Source of the DNA: Marsupella aquatica
Taxonomy: Eukaryota > Marchantiophyta
Assembly: GCA_973895155.1 (NCBI GenBank)
Contig: OZ316897.1
Coordinates: 22,134,001-22,198,000 of the forward strand
Direction: 5' to 3'
DNA length: 64,000 nucleotides
Shown: piece by piece, positions 1-11,613 of the stretch
How positions within the stretch are numbered: position 1 is the stretch's first letter
How the letters are laid out: the number at the start of each line of letters is the position of its first letter
The notes under the pieces: model-generated
Database searches by the model: none
The model's input: only the letters and a program-made list of their open reading frames with translations
Told to the model about the DNA's origin: nothing
Position numbers and translations under genes: made by a program

Positions 1-105
1 CATCACATCCTGTACACCCAAATTCCTCAGACAAAAATTATCACAACAGCGATACTTATAAATTTCTTTCATTTTGTTTCTATTCAATTTATCATTTATC
101 ACATT
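1..105 (-). repeat. Inverted partial copy of the 2187-2291 exon start
   Basis: The reverse complement matches 2187-2291 with only two differences seen. Read on the minus strand it carries the same start (ATG at about 72) and the same first two dozen codons as the DUF7869-like frame at 2222, and it runs off the left edge. A second, divergently oriented copy of that gene therefore probably lies just outside the window. Similarity stops at about 105. Confidence 0.8.
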
Positions 106-718
106 AAACACGATTTCCGACCGAACAAGAACTATTTTCGCAAACGAGAAGTGTGTTTTCATTTTCCGCCGAATCTCACGAAATCGGTGGTTTTTTTATC
201 AAAAACAGGTTTTTGGGGAAATAATGTAATCTGTATCGGAGTTTGGATTGAATCAAGAAATTCAGAAATGGTCCGAACCACTGAAATTAATGGTCACAAA
301 CATTCAATTTATCAAGGAAAAATTAGGTCCAAAAAATATTCGCCAGAACCTCATATTCACGCTCTCCAAGATATATGAAACGTCTTATCTAGAAATCCAT
401 ATCCACTTTTCAAACAAAATCTGATACCTGTATTGGACTTCGGATTTCAACCATGAAAGTTCTGACCGAATCTCAATTTCCCTAGTTTTTGGTTATTTAC
501 CGTAACTATTTTACATCACAGTCGATACGAAATTACCGCACAGTTTGTCAAACTTACCTTGCAGTTACCTCCGCAATTGACCATAGTAACCACTGTATAC
601 ATGCATAGTCAACATGCCGTTGTCTCAACAACAATGCGAAGTCCGATAAAATTATCGCGGCAACTCCGAACGGCAAAAATACTTGCCGACAATACTAAGA
701 TCCTTCGGTTCATCGGTT
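106..718. other. AT-rich spacer, no gene recognised
   Basis: No convincing coding frame or RNA gene is visible. The stretch contains a copy of the GTCCGATAA...TTATCG palindrome at 641-659 with flanks (AATGCGAAG before, GCAACTCC after) that recur at 2948-2981. Confidence 0.5.
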
Positions 719-880
719 AAATTTCAAAATTGCAATTATCCATATTAAGAAAACACTTTTTGCAATACCAACATCAGATGAATTTATCGCTGCAATTTCA
801 AAATTGCAACTTTCCATATGAAGGAAACACTTTTTGCAATATCAACATGAGATAGATTTATCGCTTAAATTTCAAAACTA
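719..880. repeat. 74-bp tandem repeat, just over two copies
   Basis: The unit starting ATTTCAAAAT recurs at 721, 795 and 869 with a constant 74-bp period, and each unit contains CACTTTTTGCAAT and a TTTATCGC half-palindrome. It lies just upstream of the promoter at 971-1020. Confidence 0.85.
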
Positions 881-970
881 CATAATTTCTCCACAATGCA
901 CGTGTAAGAATCAAATTGGAAATCCAAGAAATATACCCTTCTCTCTGCTATTTTGTCATTTAGCGAGATG

Positions 971-1020
971 GCCAATCAAAAGTGGCCACGTGGGCCAACC
1001 CCTCAACAGACACTATAAAA
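971..1020 (+). promoter_or_regulatory. RNA polymerase II promoter: CCAAT box, G-box, TATA box
   Basis: CCAAT at about 972-976, a perfect CACGTG G-box at 987-992 and TATAAAA at 1014-1020 are spaced as in a plant promoter. The expected transcription start is near 1045, upstream of the frames at 1154 and 1262. The combination suggests a gene that is, or recently was, expressed to the right. Confidence 0.7.
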
Positions 1021-1153
1021 GGGTCACCGCCGATAAGTTTTTGGTGTCATTATCCAAAGTAGAGTTTCGCTTGGAGCAACATTTTGTCGGTTGAGCCATT
1101 CGTTTTCCCTGATTGAGGGAGGAATGCAAAGCCCCATAGTGTCTCGGATAGCC

Positions 1154-2149
1154 ATGTCTCAATCAGACACAGATTCACCTTCAAGTTCAGTTGAATCCTC
1201 TCCTAATGTTGTCGCTCGCTGTTTGCCAAGTCGCATACTTAAAGCTCTACCTCTCTCATAGCAGATAGTGCCCGAATTTTCTGACGCTGATTCGGATTCT
1301 GATGCAAGTTCTGGTCCTGAGCCCAGTTCTTACTATGTATCGCCTAGTAAACCTGAGAAGCGTCGTCTCTTGAGCGTTCCATCGCCAAGGAATGAGAAAA
1401 TTACAATCCCAGGTTTAGGTCCGAGACGTCGCTTCAAGCCATCCATCCCGGGTTATGGAGAGGGTATTCGGCGACCGATACGCGTATCGCACTCAACATT
1501 CAAGTCGCCATATTCAACACACGTTCAACGACGGATCTTTCAGTCTCCGGGTGAGAATCAAGAGGTAGAAATACAAAGACCGATACGGCGATCGGTCTTT
1601 GCATTGCCTGGACTAGACGTGCAATCAACCGAGGGAATTGGATTGCGAAGTCCAAACTCGGCCCTTTCCCGAATGGTTTGTGGGAATCGTGGTCAACAAG
1701 TGCTCAATTTTCCTGCAGCTCGCGGAGTTATTGGGACTGCACGTGTGAATAGTTCACCGTTCAGAGTTCTAGATTCTCCAAGTTCTCCAGGGCGGACTGT
1801 GATTGGTTCTAGGATCCAAGTGTCGAGGAGAGGTCTTAGTGGTGTTCGGATTATGTATAGAGAGCCACGGAGTCCAATTGTGTTTTCAGATGAGTTGAGT
1901 GGATCAAAGGACGAAGATGAGGAAGGAGATAGAGAATCCGATATCATAGCACAAGTTGTGTCTGAATGTTTAGAAGGAACTGTAGAAGGGAATAGTTTTA
2001 GTCACCTTTTCAGTGCTCCTCTAAATGCGTCGAGGAGATCCGTGGAGGATGGTAGCTCAGCAGAGAGTGATGCATCTATTCGCGAGGTACCTGAAGGAGG
2101 AAAATGCCAATGTTCTCATCGGATTTCAGTCTATAGAGAAGTCAAATGA
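1154..2149 (+). CDS. Uncharacterised Ser/Arg/Pro-rich protein; frame interrupted by one TAG
   Basis: I do not recognise the family. The first ATG after the promoter is at 1154 and encodes an acidic Ser-rich segment, stopped by TAG at 1259-1261. The same frame then stays open from 1262 to 2147 (~295 codons). It contains an acidic DSDSD patch, many SP and RRP motifs such as GLGPRRRFKPSIPGYG, a second acidic patch (KDEDEEGDRE) and a Cys-containing end, and looks intrinsically disordered and nuclear. CTCTCTCATAGCAG at 1251-1264 resembles a 3' splice site, so the downstream part may be a second exon rather than a broken frame. The stop codon also fits CAG to TAG. The frame lies 72 bp upstream of, and in phase with, the DUF7869-like frame, with several stops between them. 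Confidence 0.45.
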
Positions 2150-2221
2150 GCCTAGTAAAAAAGATAGAGACCGAATTACTAGGAAGACAATGTGATAAAT
2201 GATAAATTGAATAGAAATAAA

Positions 2222-2896
2222 ATGAAAGAAATTTATAAGTATCGCTGTTGTGATAATTTTTGTCTGAGGAATTTGGGTGTACAAGATGTGATGAAACAAC
2301 ACACATATTACTATGGGCTATCCTACCAAGAGAAGAACGTACTTCTAAGAGGATGTGTGAAGGGTGGGCATGCCGGTGCAAGTGGTTACTCAATTAGCGG
2401 TAGATCCTTTTGTCGGAGTGGTTTTAAGAAATTATTTTTCCTAGGAAATAATCGTCTCCAAAAAATCTTGAAGAACATGTTTTCTCGGATACAGATCGAT
2501 ACATTTTGTAGAGAAAAATCGACCGCACATCTTGGTCTTGTTCAGTGGCTGGATGATTTTTTTACCACAAATGTAGAGAGTCTCCCCAACAAGGATATCT
2601 TTCATTTACCTCACAATTGGACAAAAACAGAAGTTTTTGACGCCTTCCAGTCTGAAACTTTAATGCGCCAAGAACAAGGCGTGACATATTTGTGGTTTGT
2701 TTGCATTTGGAACAAGGAGTTTCCTCGCGTGCGCATCCCCAAAAGGAGTCGTTTCTCCACCTGCGCCCCGTGTACAGAATTCAAAGCACTTCGTGATAAG
2801 GCAACACTCAAAGCAGAAAAGAGTAAGTTTCTAAACCCGTGTGTTACTCCCGATAATTTTATCGGGTTGAGTATTCCCATGCTTCTTCTTTGGTAA
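2222..2896 (+). CDS. Truncated DUF7869-like (putative transposon-derived) protein
   Basis: From the ATG at 2222 a 224-residue frame opens with a Cys-rich head (YRCCDNFCLRNLG), followed by an RGxxKGG/SGYSISGRSFCRSGF stretch and, near residues 140-200, a WF..WNKEFPRVRIPKRS segment and a CxxC pair (FSTCAPCTEFKALRDK). From memory this architecture resembles the front of DUF7869-type proteins, which are widespread, mobile-element-like genes; the family name is an inference. The frame stops at TAA after LLLW; TTTG|GTAATG there could be a splice donor, otherwise the C-terminal catalytic half is missing. The last codons (PDNFIG) run through a palindrome at 2849-2866. Confidence 0.4.
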   Translation: MKEIYKYRCCDNFCLRNLGVQDVMKQHTYYYGLSYQEKNVLLRGCVKGGHAGASGYSISGRSFCRSGFKKLFFLGNNRLQKILKNMFSRIQIDTFCREKSTAHLGLVQWLDDFFTTNVESLPNKDIFHLPHNWTKTEVFDAFQSETLMRQEQGVTYLWFVCIWNKEFPRVRIPKRSRFSTCAPCTEFKALRDKATLKAEKSKFLNPCVTPDNFIGLSIPMLLLW

Positions 2897-3144
2897 TGTG
2901 TGTGAATATATCGTTTGAACAGAATGACTAACTAGCTAGAGCGTTGAATGCAAAGTCCGATAATATTATCGACAACTCCATTCCCCCAGCTAGAACATGG
3001 TGACAAATAAGGGAGTGGAATAGCTAGAGCGTGGAATGCAAAGTCCGATAAGTCCCCAACTAGAACACCGTGACAAACAATGGAGTAGAATGCAATGTCC
3101 GATAAATTTATCGGGTTCAAACGTAATTGCGATAAATTTATCAC
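2849..3144. repeat. GATAAATTTATC palindrome family (P1) with a local tandem array
   Basis: Self-complementary copies are CCCGATAATTTTATCGGG at 2849-2866 (inside the coding frame), GTCCGATAATATTATCGAC at 2955-2973, GTCCGATAAATTTATCGGG at 3097-3115 and GCGATAAATTTATCAC at 3129-3144, plus a half site near 3043. Between 2937 and 3100 the flanking text (AGCTAGAGCGTGGAATGCAA) repeats in imperfect tandem. Related sites lie at 641-659 and at 45881-46028. Confidence 0.7.
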
Positions 3145-3239
3145 ACTCCATTCTCCGAATATTGAGAAGTGGGACTAACATAATCTAACATAACCTAAAC
3201 TAACCTAACCTAACTATCATACAACCAGATAACAATTTC

Positions 3240-3324
3240 CTAATCCAGTAACATGTCATTGAGATCATCCTCATAAGGCATTCTGGGAGGTTCTTCGGCT
3301 TCTTCTTCATTCTCGACCTCCTTC
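3240..3324 (-). CDS. Severed C-terminal coding tail of the methyltransferase gene at 44.8-47.8 kb
   Basis: Read on the minus strand from the CACTA target duplication, this segment continues the frame of the methyltransferase domain that breaks off at 44801. After removing the transposon and one TTC copy, 27 codons follow without a stop: an acidic run of Glu, then EPPRMPYEDDLNDMLLD and a TAG at 3242-3240. This is the pre-insertion 3' coding end of that gene, now 41 kb from the rest. Phase, absence of stops and acidic composition support it, but 27 open codons alone could occur by chance. Confidence 0.7.
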
Positions 3325-3354
3325 CACTAGTAGAAAACAATGTATTTTATGACC
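3322..3354 (+). repeat. CACTA left target duplication and terminal inverted repeat
   Basis: TTC at 3322-3324 is followed by the CACTAG terminus from 3325. The first 15 bases match the right terminus with a single difference at base 7, and TTTATGACC is shared at bases 22-30. Confidence 0.92.
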
Positions 3355-4080
3355 GAAACAATGACTATTAATCAGGTCTTTTTAACAAAACAATACGCAA
3401 TTGTTCTCGTCTTTCCAGACGCGTCACAACGGACATTTTGGTCACGGTCCTTTTGGACAAATGACGCTAAAAACATGTGGTCATTTCATACTATCCTAAA
3501 TGACCGTTTTTATGATATGGTCATAAATGTTGAACGGTCCAAAATGACGACACAAATCACCATCGACGGTCAATTGCCGTTGACCGTCGATGGTCCCCGT
3601 ACCCAATCACACAACGACATGTGGCAATAAAAAACAAATAACATTGGTCATTTTGGACTTGTCCAAAATGACGTACATTATATAACAAATCAAATAGTGA
3701 CACGTGGTTCAAAGAGGATTCACCATTTGGCAATATATTTGGGTCATTTTGGATGTGTCCAAAATGACTACAGTATAAACAAGTCATATTGAGACACGTG
3801 GTTCAATTGGGAGAAGACACGTAAAGATACACATTAGTCATTAATGACATGTCTTGAATGACATAAAGTGAGTCATAGTGGACTTGTTTATAATGACCAT
3901 GAGAAAGGTCATTGTATATGTCATTCTTTGAATCATTTAGTCTATGTCTTTAATGACCAGAGTTGAGTCATATTGGTCACAAAGATAGTTGTGAATAATG
4001 ACCATTACATCAGTCATTCTAGCCAGTCATTTAGTCATTCAAGCCAGTCATTCAGACGAAGTATTCAATGATTTGGAGAA
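3355..4080. repeat. CACTA left subterminal repeats (GTCATTT/TCCAAAATGAC motifs)
   Basis: The region carries many direct and inverted GTCATT motifs. Two 27-nt hairpins, GGTCATTTTGGA paired with TCCAAAATGAC, lie at 3646-3672 and 3742-3768, 96 bp apart. By analogy with En/Spm such arrays are transposase-binding regions; the same motif recurs at the right end (44309-44768). Confidence 0.75.
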
Positions 4081-4406
4081 ATTCAAATTTAAGTGATCAT
4101 GATAGATAAAACTTGATGTCAATCAAAAATCATACATTACAAAGCCATTCAATAGATTTGCTGAATGAAAACTTAAAGAAACATTCGATATATATCACAA
4201 ATCCAATTGATATTCATACAAGATACCTTCATAAGTCTCACGGTAAATATTGAACTCAATGCAAATTTATGAAACAAAATTACATTGACATCAATAATAT
4301 TAGATTGTCAATTGTTACAACCTGACATACCAATCACTCTGCATGTTTATAGAAAAACAGAGTTGTCATTCTATCATGTCTATTGTTTCTTGATAGAGTG
4401 CTATTT
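4081..4406. other. CACTA interior, 3' flank of the TNPA-like gene
   Basis: AT-rich non-coding DNA between the subterminal repeats and the last TNPA-like exon. It presumably holds the 3' UTR of that gene; no other feature is visible. Confidence 0.4.
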
Positions 4407-7400
4407 CTATTGCTTCTTAAGCAATCTAGAGTTCCATAGGGCATTCATCCCTTTCACATCAGATAATTTAGACTGGTTCTCCCCTGAATTGGCAAATGGC
4501 AATGCCACATCTACAAACACTTCAATCACACGCACTCGCAAGAAAGGGCTTTCAAAATCTGCACAATGAAACTTATCTTCTCCTGGCAGCCCTGTCACCT
4601 CACCTTCTGCCACTATCATGGAATTGTCCACAACGCTCTTCATCTTCACCAAATCTCCTCTTGCAAACTGTGAACAACACATTTTGTTAAAAATGCAATA
4701 AACAGAAATTGAAAGATAGAAGAACACTCAAATCAAACACACATTTACCTTTGCAACAGGGTTAGGAGACTGCATTGGTTTCTTCTGTGCAGGTGATGCA
4801 TTTGCTGAGGATCCTTTCTTCCTTTTCTTCTTTCCCTTTCTAGTTGATGGAGTGTCATCCTGTTCACTTGGAATGGGAGTTTCTTTTGGCAACTCAGATG
4901 ATTCTGGGGTTACATCTGGTGTCAACTGAGTCGACTTATCCTCTGGCAACTGAAAGGCATCTGAAATGGCTTCTTTGGGCAACTTAGATGGCAAAAGGTT
5001 CACTTCCAATTCAGTTTGCTTTAGAGTACTGTTAGCTGTGTCAGTTGGTCTTCCCTGCGACACAGGAGGCTCCCCTAAAGATGCTGTCATAAAACACACA
5101 CAAAAGAAATGCATAAACAAACATGTATACACCAGCAACATATAATCACACTAAAAACATGCAAGAACATTATAAACATGCAATGACATATACACATCAC
5201 AATAATTACATTGAATGGACAGTGTATACATGATAGAGAATTTTACCTTCATTATCGCCTGAAAAAGTAAGAGATCGCTTTCTACTACCTTGTTTGGTAG
5301 TTGTAGTCAACTTACTGTGACTAGGCACAACTGTTGGAACTTGTGCATTACTGGGGTGATGTGCCATCCACGTAGTCATCATGTTTGTCAACTCCCTCAC
5401 AGTGCCTTTCAACTCAGCGACATCCAATTTCACAACCCCAATGGCAGTGATCTCTTCTTTTGAATGTGGGGTCTGTAAATGAACCACAAACCAACACAAC
5501 AGTCTCACTGTCAAACTTACAAACGACACAACACTAGCTCTGTCAAATGGAGAATGATGTACAAATCAAATTGGTATGACAATACTCACAGCTGATCCAT
5601 GTCTGTTTCCTTGCCCCAGTAAGCTAGCACTTTTACCCTCCCCACTTGCCAATGATGGGCTCACCTTTGCTCCCACAAAACTACCAGTCTGACCTTCTGC
5701 ACTTGCCAATGATGGGCTCATTGTCACCTTTGGCAATGAACCCTGACTACCATGGTTTTCTTTCAGGTCAGATATACCTGGGCTTGATCCTCTCTTCTAC
5801 TTCTGTTCAAATACACAATGAATGAGAAATCACAGAGTTTGTTTTCATCAAGATTCACAAACAAGACAGAATTGATAATGAAAATGATAGACAATTTACC
5901 ATTCTCTTTGCTGCTGCAGCATGCCCTCCCCTTCCAAAGTGAGAGGTATCTTGCACTCGTGCTCTTTTATCAGTCATCTGTTTACTCAAAGATATCAATG
6001 CTGGACTGGTAAAATGAGATACCAAAGCTGCCCATTTCTTTGGATCAACACCAAATGGCCCAGGTTTGGTTGGATCCTCATTGCAAACTTTCTTCCAATA
6101 AACATGCATTTTATGGCGCTCTCTCTTCAATATGCCACGACAATGACTCTGGAATTTGGTGTTAATAAATTCCCCACTCACATACTCCCACTCAGCTGCC
6201 ATGTTATTCCACACTGTGGTTGTATGAACTTGTGGATGATCAGTCCATTTTGGCTTTGATACATCAAAGACTCTGAGTACGTTGCCACGAAGTTCCTCCA
6301 GCCAGTATTGTTTGTTGCCATCAGAATCATCAATATCATTGTCATAAATCTGCATTTCACAGACAATGTCAGATCATAACTCTAGAATTTATGCAGAGTC
6401 CAGGTTTTATACACACAACAACAGAGAGGATCAGATTTGTCTAAATCTACATTCAAAACAAGTACAATACTCACCTTAATGTGTTTGGGCACCTCTCCGC
6501 AATCCCTTCGTTGTTTGGCAGTATTATCAAACTGCTTCTTAGCATGCCTTCGTTCCCTGCGCATCTCAGAGGCCCCTCCTGCAATGCACACACATGCATT
6601 CAATCAAAAAATATGTACATGATTGAAAAGTTGAGCAAATGTACTTGCATATGCATGACGAGCAGATTGTGTATTACCTGAAGATCCTCTGGAATGTAGT
6701 ACATCAGATTGACCTGATCTGCCTTCAGATGCTGATGGAACCACTAAACAAACACACAACACCAAAGCACTTCAATTAATTTCATTTCCAAGTAGAATAT
6801 CAACTTCCAAACACACCTGAAAAGTAGAACAGTACAATCCACTCACTTTCATATAAGAGTCCAGTGTCTGGGTCTTTCCAACATCTCACTAGCCCTCCTC
6901 CACCAGGCCCAGTCTTCTTAGGACCACGATTTTGTTTCTGTACCTACATCATGGACAACGTAAGCATATCAACATATAATTTGAAAAAGGGACAAGGATC
7001 CCTTCCTATTAGGATGATGAAGTTCAAGCATTACCTGTTGTGCACTCTCTGGTTCTGACCCTCCAATGTCAGAATCCTCAGTGTCATACTCAGAAGGAGA
7101 ACCATATCCATCATCACCAAACTCTGCCATGTTCACCTTGGTAACTTCTGATAGTCTAGAGCTCCTCCTCTTTGGCAATGTTTCAGTTGAAGTACCTTTC
7201 ACCAAAGCAGGCTTTCCTCTCTCTTGTTGTACATGTGTGGTTGGGCCTCTAAGGAACAAAGCAATCATCAACATACACCAATGCAGATCAAACATACATG
7301 CAAAATGAATCTACAACACCGTAACACTAGTACTTATGTACAGGATCCATACTAGTATGAGACCAATCTGGAATATGAAAACAGAACATGAACCTGACAA

Positions 7401-7571
7401 CTCCATCTACTGAATCATTTGCAATAGACATATCAACACACACATCAGCTTGCAGTCTGGCCCCAGTCCTAGATCACGCATAATTCTGACATTATGCTCT
7501 ATGTTCCGATTTCGGGCCTCCTCATAAGGATTCACAGAATGTGACAACCCTTGCAATCTTCCTTTCACAGG
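4407..7571 (-). CDS. TNPA-like protein of a CACTA element (PTTA/En/Spm, Transposase_24 type), multi-exon
   Basis: Split over about nine minus-strand exons. The first seen starts at 7571 after TGAATGCAG and encodes NPYEEARNRNIEHNVRIMRD, typical of TNPA N-termini. Later exons give an acidic Ser/Asp segment (~7252-7030), a WKDPDTG segment (~6880), RRERRHAKKQFDNTAKQRRD (~6560-6480), and the diagnostic PTTA domain at about 6355-5895 (NKQYWLEEL, VWNNMAAEWEYV, FGVDPKKWAALVSHFTSPA). A coiled segment follows (~5460-5250), then a Lys-rich exon (~5080-4750) and a last exon (~4670-4407) with an FLRVRVIEVFVDVALPF segment ending in a stop at 4407. In En/Spm this protein binds the subterminal repeats. Exon limits are approximate and the 5' end may lie upstream. 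Confidence 0.75.
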
Positions 7572-7675
7572 CTGCATTCACCAACTGCACAAATGGGTAA
7601 ACCATTAGTCTGATTTCATAAATAGTCCATACATGTAGTCCATCTATGGACTTCACACACCTAGCTAAAACCTAT

Positions 7676-10600
7676 TCACTGCTTAGGCCTGCCCTTTCTT
7701 GCAGATCCCTCTGCATCTCTGCCTCGTTTGGGACCAGTACTTGGTCCTAGATTTTCTCTGGACCTACAGGCCTTAGCCAATTCGATGTGTAATTTGGCAT
7801 TGTTTTCCATTGTAGCATGGAAATCAACGTCTGTGTAATCACCTAACACCCTTGTGGACCTGGATTCTTTGTGGAGGATTGTTCTCCATGCTATCCCCTT
7901 CTCATTGGGGTGGAAGAAAACCTGCTCCACTTGCTTTGGGAAAACGTAATCCATTTTCTTGGATACACCCAGTTCTCTATGGAAATTCACCTGCCAAAGA
8001 CCAGACTCGGAATACCTCATACTGGCAGAGGATTTAGGAGTCCATGATGGATCTGCCCATTTCCCTTTGAAAAGAATCACCTCTTTCCTCAAGCTGCCGT
8101 AATTCAGTACTAAGATATCTGTCAAGGCCCCTACATACTGTACAGATTCTTCTATGGTTGCACCAGACCTGTCCACTCGCTTCTCAGTGAATGTAGAAGC
8201 CATCCCAGAATCAAAAGTGCTGAAAGCACCAGAATCACAATCACTCAAACACCCCAAGGATGGAATAGTCCTCCAATGGTGCCCATAGGCTCTGCATGCC
8301 CTATACAGTCGTGCCTTCAAACTAGGTGGTGTGGAGTATGCAGATAGTAATGACCGCTCAGACTCTTTTTCAAAATTATGGGTATTGACTAATGTTTGAA
8401 ACCATTCCCTAAAAGGTGACAATTCTTGGCAATCAGCGGGAAATTCCACTGGTTTTCTTCGATTGGCAGGCTTCCTCATCCATTCCTTCCGGAAATCCAC
8501 TCTTCGTTTGGTAACAGTCTCATTGGTAGCATCATATATCCTGCATGGCAACAACAACACTGAAGACATTAGTGCATGATCCACCATGAATATACAAACA
8601 CAATGGGGCAACATAATTTAGGGTTTATGTACCTGTATCATGGAGCCACTGTCTCTTCATTCTCCAATATATAATGATGCATGGCCATCATTTCAGACCA
8701 ATCCAAAGTTATCGCCTTTGTAGCCCCTTCCAAAACAATGCCTGCAACGCCAACATCCTCCTCCAACTCCCAGGTTCGTTTTCCCTCTCCCTTTGCATCA
8801 ATCATGTATTCAGAAAGGAATCCCAAAGACTCATCTAATACATAGCCTTCAGCCATAGAAGCTTCTGGACGTGCCTTGTTTCGTACATAACCCTTCAATA
8901 CCTTCAGGTTCCTCTCTATTGGGTACATCCATCTGCCTGTAACTGGGCCACACAAGTCTAATTCCTCCACTAGGTGAATCATTAAATGGGTCATGACATC
9001 AAAGAAGCTTGGTGGAAAATGGATTTCCAAAATGCAGAGAGTGAATGCAACATCCATCAACAAATTCTCATACATTGAAGGGTCCCACACCTTCGTACAG
9101 ATCTGGCGATAGATATTGCTCACCCCAGCTATGGCCAAGCGAACCCCTTCATCAAGTAATCCCATTGTTGCCAGAGGGAGAATCTGTTGCATGAGTTGGT
9201 GGAAATCATGTGATTTCAACCCAGAGAGTTTCTTGGATTTTGTAACACACTTTGCCAAAGAACTTGAAAAACCAATGGGCCCTTTCAAGGTCAATAAAAC
9301 CTCCAAGAACCTTGTTCTTTCCTTCTTGCTCAGGCAATATGGGGCTGGGGGCATCAACAATTTGTCATCCTTACGCTTGGGAGCTGGATTGGGTACAAGC
9401 CATAGGTGTTGGCGCACCTGTAAGAGCTTCATGTCTTCTCTCACAGAAGGAGTGTCCTTGGTCCCAATGATAGTGTGCACAATGTTGTGTGCAAGATTCT
9501 TCTCACAGTGCATGGGATCTAGACAATGGTTAAAGAGTAGTTTCTGCAGTGGACACACAATTCAGAAATTAGGGCATTGAATACAACTTTTGGCATCACT
9601 GGGCAGTAGTTTGTGCAGTGGACACAATTCAGAAATTACTGCATTGAATACAACAATTACAAAATCTGGGGTACAGGAAGTATATGAAGAGAATATATTT
9701 CAAAGTCATATGAAGAGATTGCAGAAATTCATTGTAGTAGTATGGAGTCTTACATTCCAATAGGGTAACTTGTACAGACCAGTAGCCCTCTTCACTCCAT
9801 GCACCTTTATGGGGCATTTCTCATCCTCAACCTTGGTTCCTCCCTTCTTCAAATATTCTGTTGTCTCGTCTCCCCACTTCTTTCTATCAGAACTTGTCAT
9901 TCTACACGGTGTAGGTCGACTCTCAATTGCACCATCAAAGTATTGTGCACTGTCTGGTCTACGAAAAAGATGCCTTGCTGCTAACCATCGACGGTGGCCA
10001 CTGTACTCTAATTTCTGCAAGTGCTTAGAACCACGTGCCACACATTCTGGCCCACAAATGACACATCCTTTGTATCCAGAGTGTTGTTGTCCAGATATTA
10101 AACCATATGCAGGGTAATCATTGATTGTCCACAATAGCACAGCCCTAAGGTTGAAGTGTTGAGGCAATCCTGGGCGTGGCAATTTGTCAAAGCAGGGCAC
10201 TCCTTTCTTCCACAACAGCTCCAGCTCCTCATAGAATGGGCCCAATATTATGTCCAGTTGTTCCTCTGTTACTGAATCAGGTCCTGGAATCAGCATAGCT
10301 AGCATGACAAAGAACTTCTTGGTGGTAAGCCAAGGAGGTAAATTGTAATTCAACAACAGTATTGGCCAGGTAGACCAAGCTGTGGAATTATTCCCAAAGG
10401 GATTCACCCCATCAAGTGCCAACCCAAATCGCACATTCCTTGGTTCAGCTGCAAATTTCCGATCAATATTTGTATCCACATGCTTCCAAGCCTTTGAATC
10501 TGCTGCGTGCCGAACCATGTTGTCTGTGCTTCTATTCTCATGATGCCAAGTCATGAGTTTAGATGTACCAGCAGTGGCATACAATCTCTTCAACCTGGGA

Positions 10601-11613
10601 ATTATAGGGAAATACTGCACCACCTTCCTTGCCTGTAATGAATTCCCCACTCTCTTCATCTTGGGCTGCTGACACACTGAACAGTTTTCTAACTTGGCAT
10701 TCTCACCCCTAAAGAGCATGCAACCTTTCTCACAGACAGGGATTCTCTCATAATCCAAGCCAAGCTTTCTCAATAGCTGCTTTGCAGCATATAAGTTCTT
10801 GGGCAGATTATGCTCTGCAGGCATACCATGCTCCCCCATCAAAGACAACAATGCATTCACTCCTTTGTTTGAGAATCCATGGCCATGACAGATGTTCAGC
10901 AGAAGCAACATGAATGACACAACATCTATTTTGCTGCCTGGGAACAAAGGTTGCATTGCTGCATCTAAAGATAACTATGCAGGATCAGTCTCCATAGGAG
11001 TTTCAGAGGTTTCAAGGGGGTTTACAGGATGGGCACCTCCTTCACTCTCATCATCCCCAAGTATAAAATCCAAGTCAAAACGGTCCTGATCATCTAGTTC
11101 ATGCTCAGGGGATTCTTCATTGGTTCTCAGCAACGTTTCTTCTAGTAGAGCCCTGATATGTTCTTCGACATCTATAGTAGGATGTTCTTGAACATCCACA
11201 GTTGGATACTCTGGAACATCTACAAATAAATGTTCTTCAACATCTACAGTTGGCTGTTGTGCATAGGATGCCTGCTGAAGGTTTGCTACCCTCAATGCCT
11301 CAGGGCCATGTTGTGACATGTAGTCAGCACCCCACTCTTCATCAGAAGAGTCCTGTCCCTCTCCCACCCACACTCGACATGCAGGGTACCGACCATGTTT
11401 AATAAGGTGTAGTCTAGCAGTATTCTGATTAGTCCTATAATTCCCTTTGCAGTTCACACAAGGGCAGTACATCTTATGGTCCCCACTCTTGTGGCAGGCC
11501 TTCTGTTCTCGAACCCACAAAGCATCATCACGATGTTGTACTCTAGCTGGATGGAAGAGCGGCAACTTTGGAGTTCTACCCACACCTAACGTATTCTGTG
11601 GCAATTGTGCCAT
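7676..11613 (-). pseudogene. CACTA tnp2-type transposase (TNPD-like), three exons, two in-frame stops
   Basis: ATG at 11613. Exons by splice signals: 11613-9754, 9543-8633, 8540-7676. Domains in order: transposase-associated domain (MYCPCVNCKG, LHLIKHGRYP); tnp2 domain (QPLFPGSKIDV, CEKGCMLFRGEN, RFGLALDGVNPFG, CLDPMHCEKNLAHNIV across the first intron); DUF4218 (GLKSHDFHQLMQQILPLA, CGPVTGRWMYPIERNLKVLK); and DUF4216 (ILFKGKWADPSW, DYVFPKQVEQVFF). Such proteins cut CACTA ends. Two stops break an otherwise continuous reading: TAG at 10977-10975, just before the LFPGS motif, and TGA at 8640-8638, where Trp or Arg is expected before the second splice donor. Both fit single C-to-T type changes. 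The protein is therefore probably not made from this copy unless the stops are bypassed. Confidence 0.88.

Noticed and set aside
3177-3216. Telomere-like TAACCTAACCTAAC text
   Set aside because: Only a few imperfect units of a 5-8-bp motif; the plant repeat is CCCTAAA and the length is too short to be an interstitial telomere.
9116-9580. 154-codon plus-strand ORF over the transposase
   Set aside because: Mirror of the conserved DUF4218/tnp2 coding strand.
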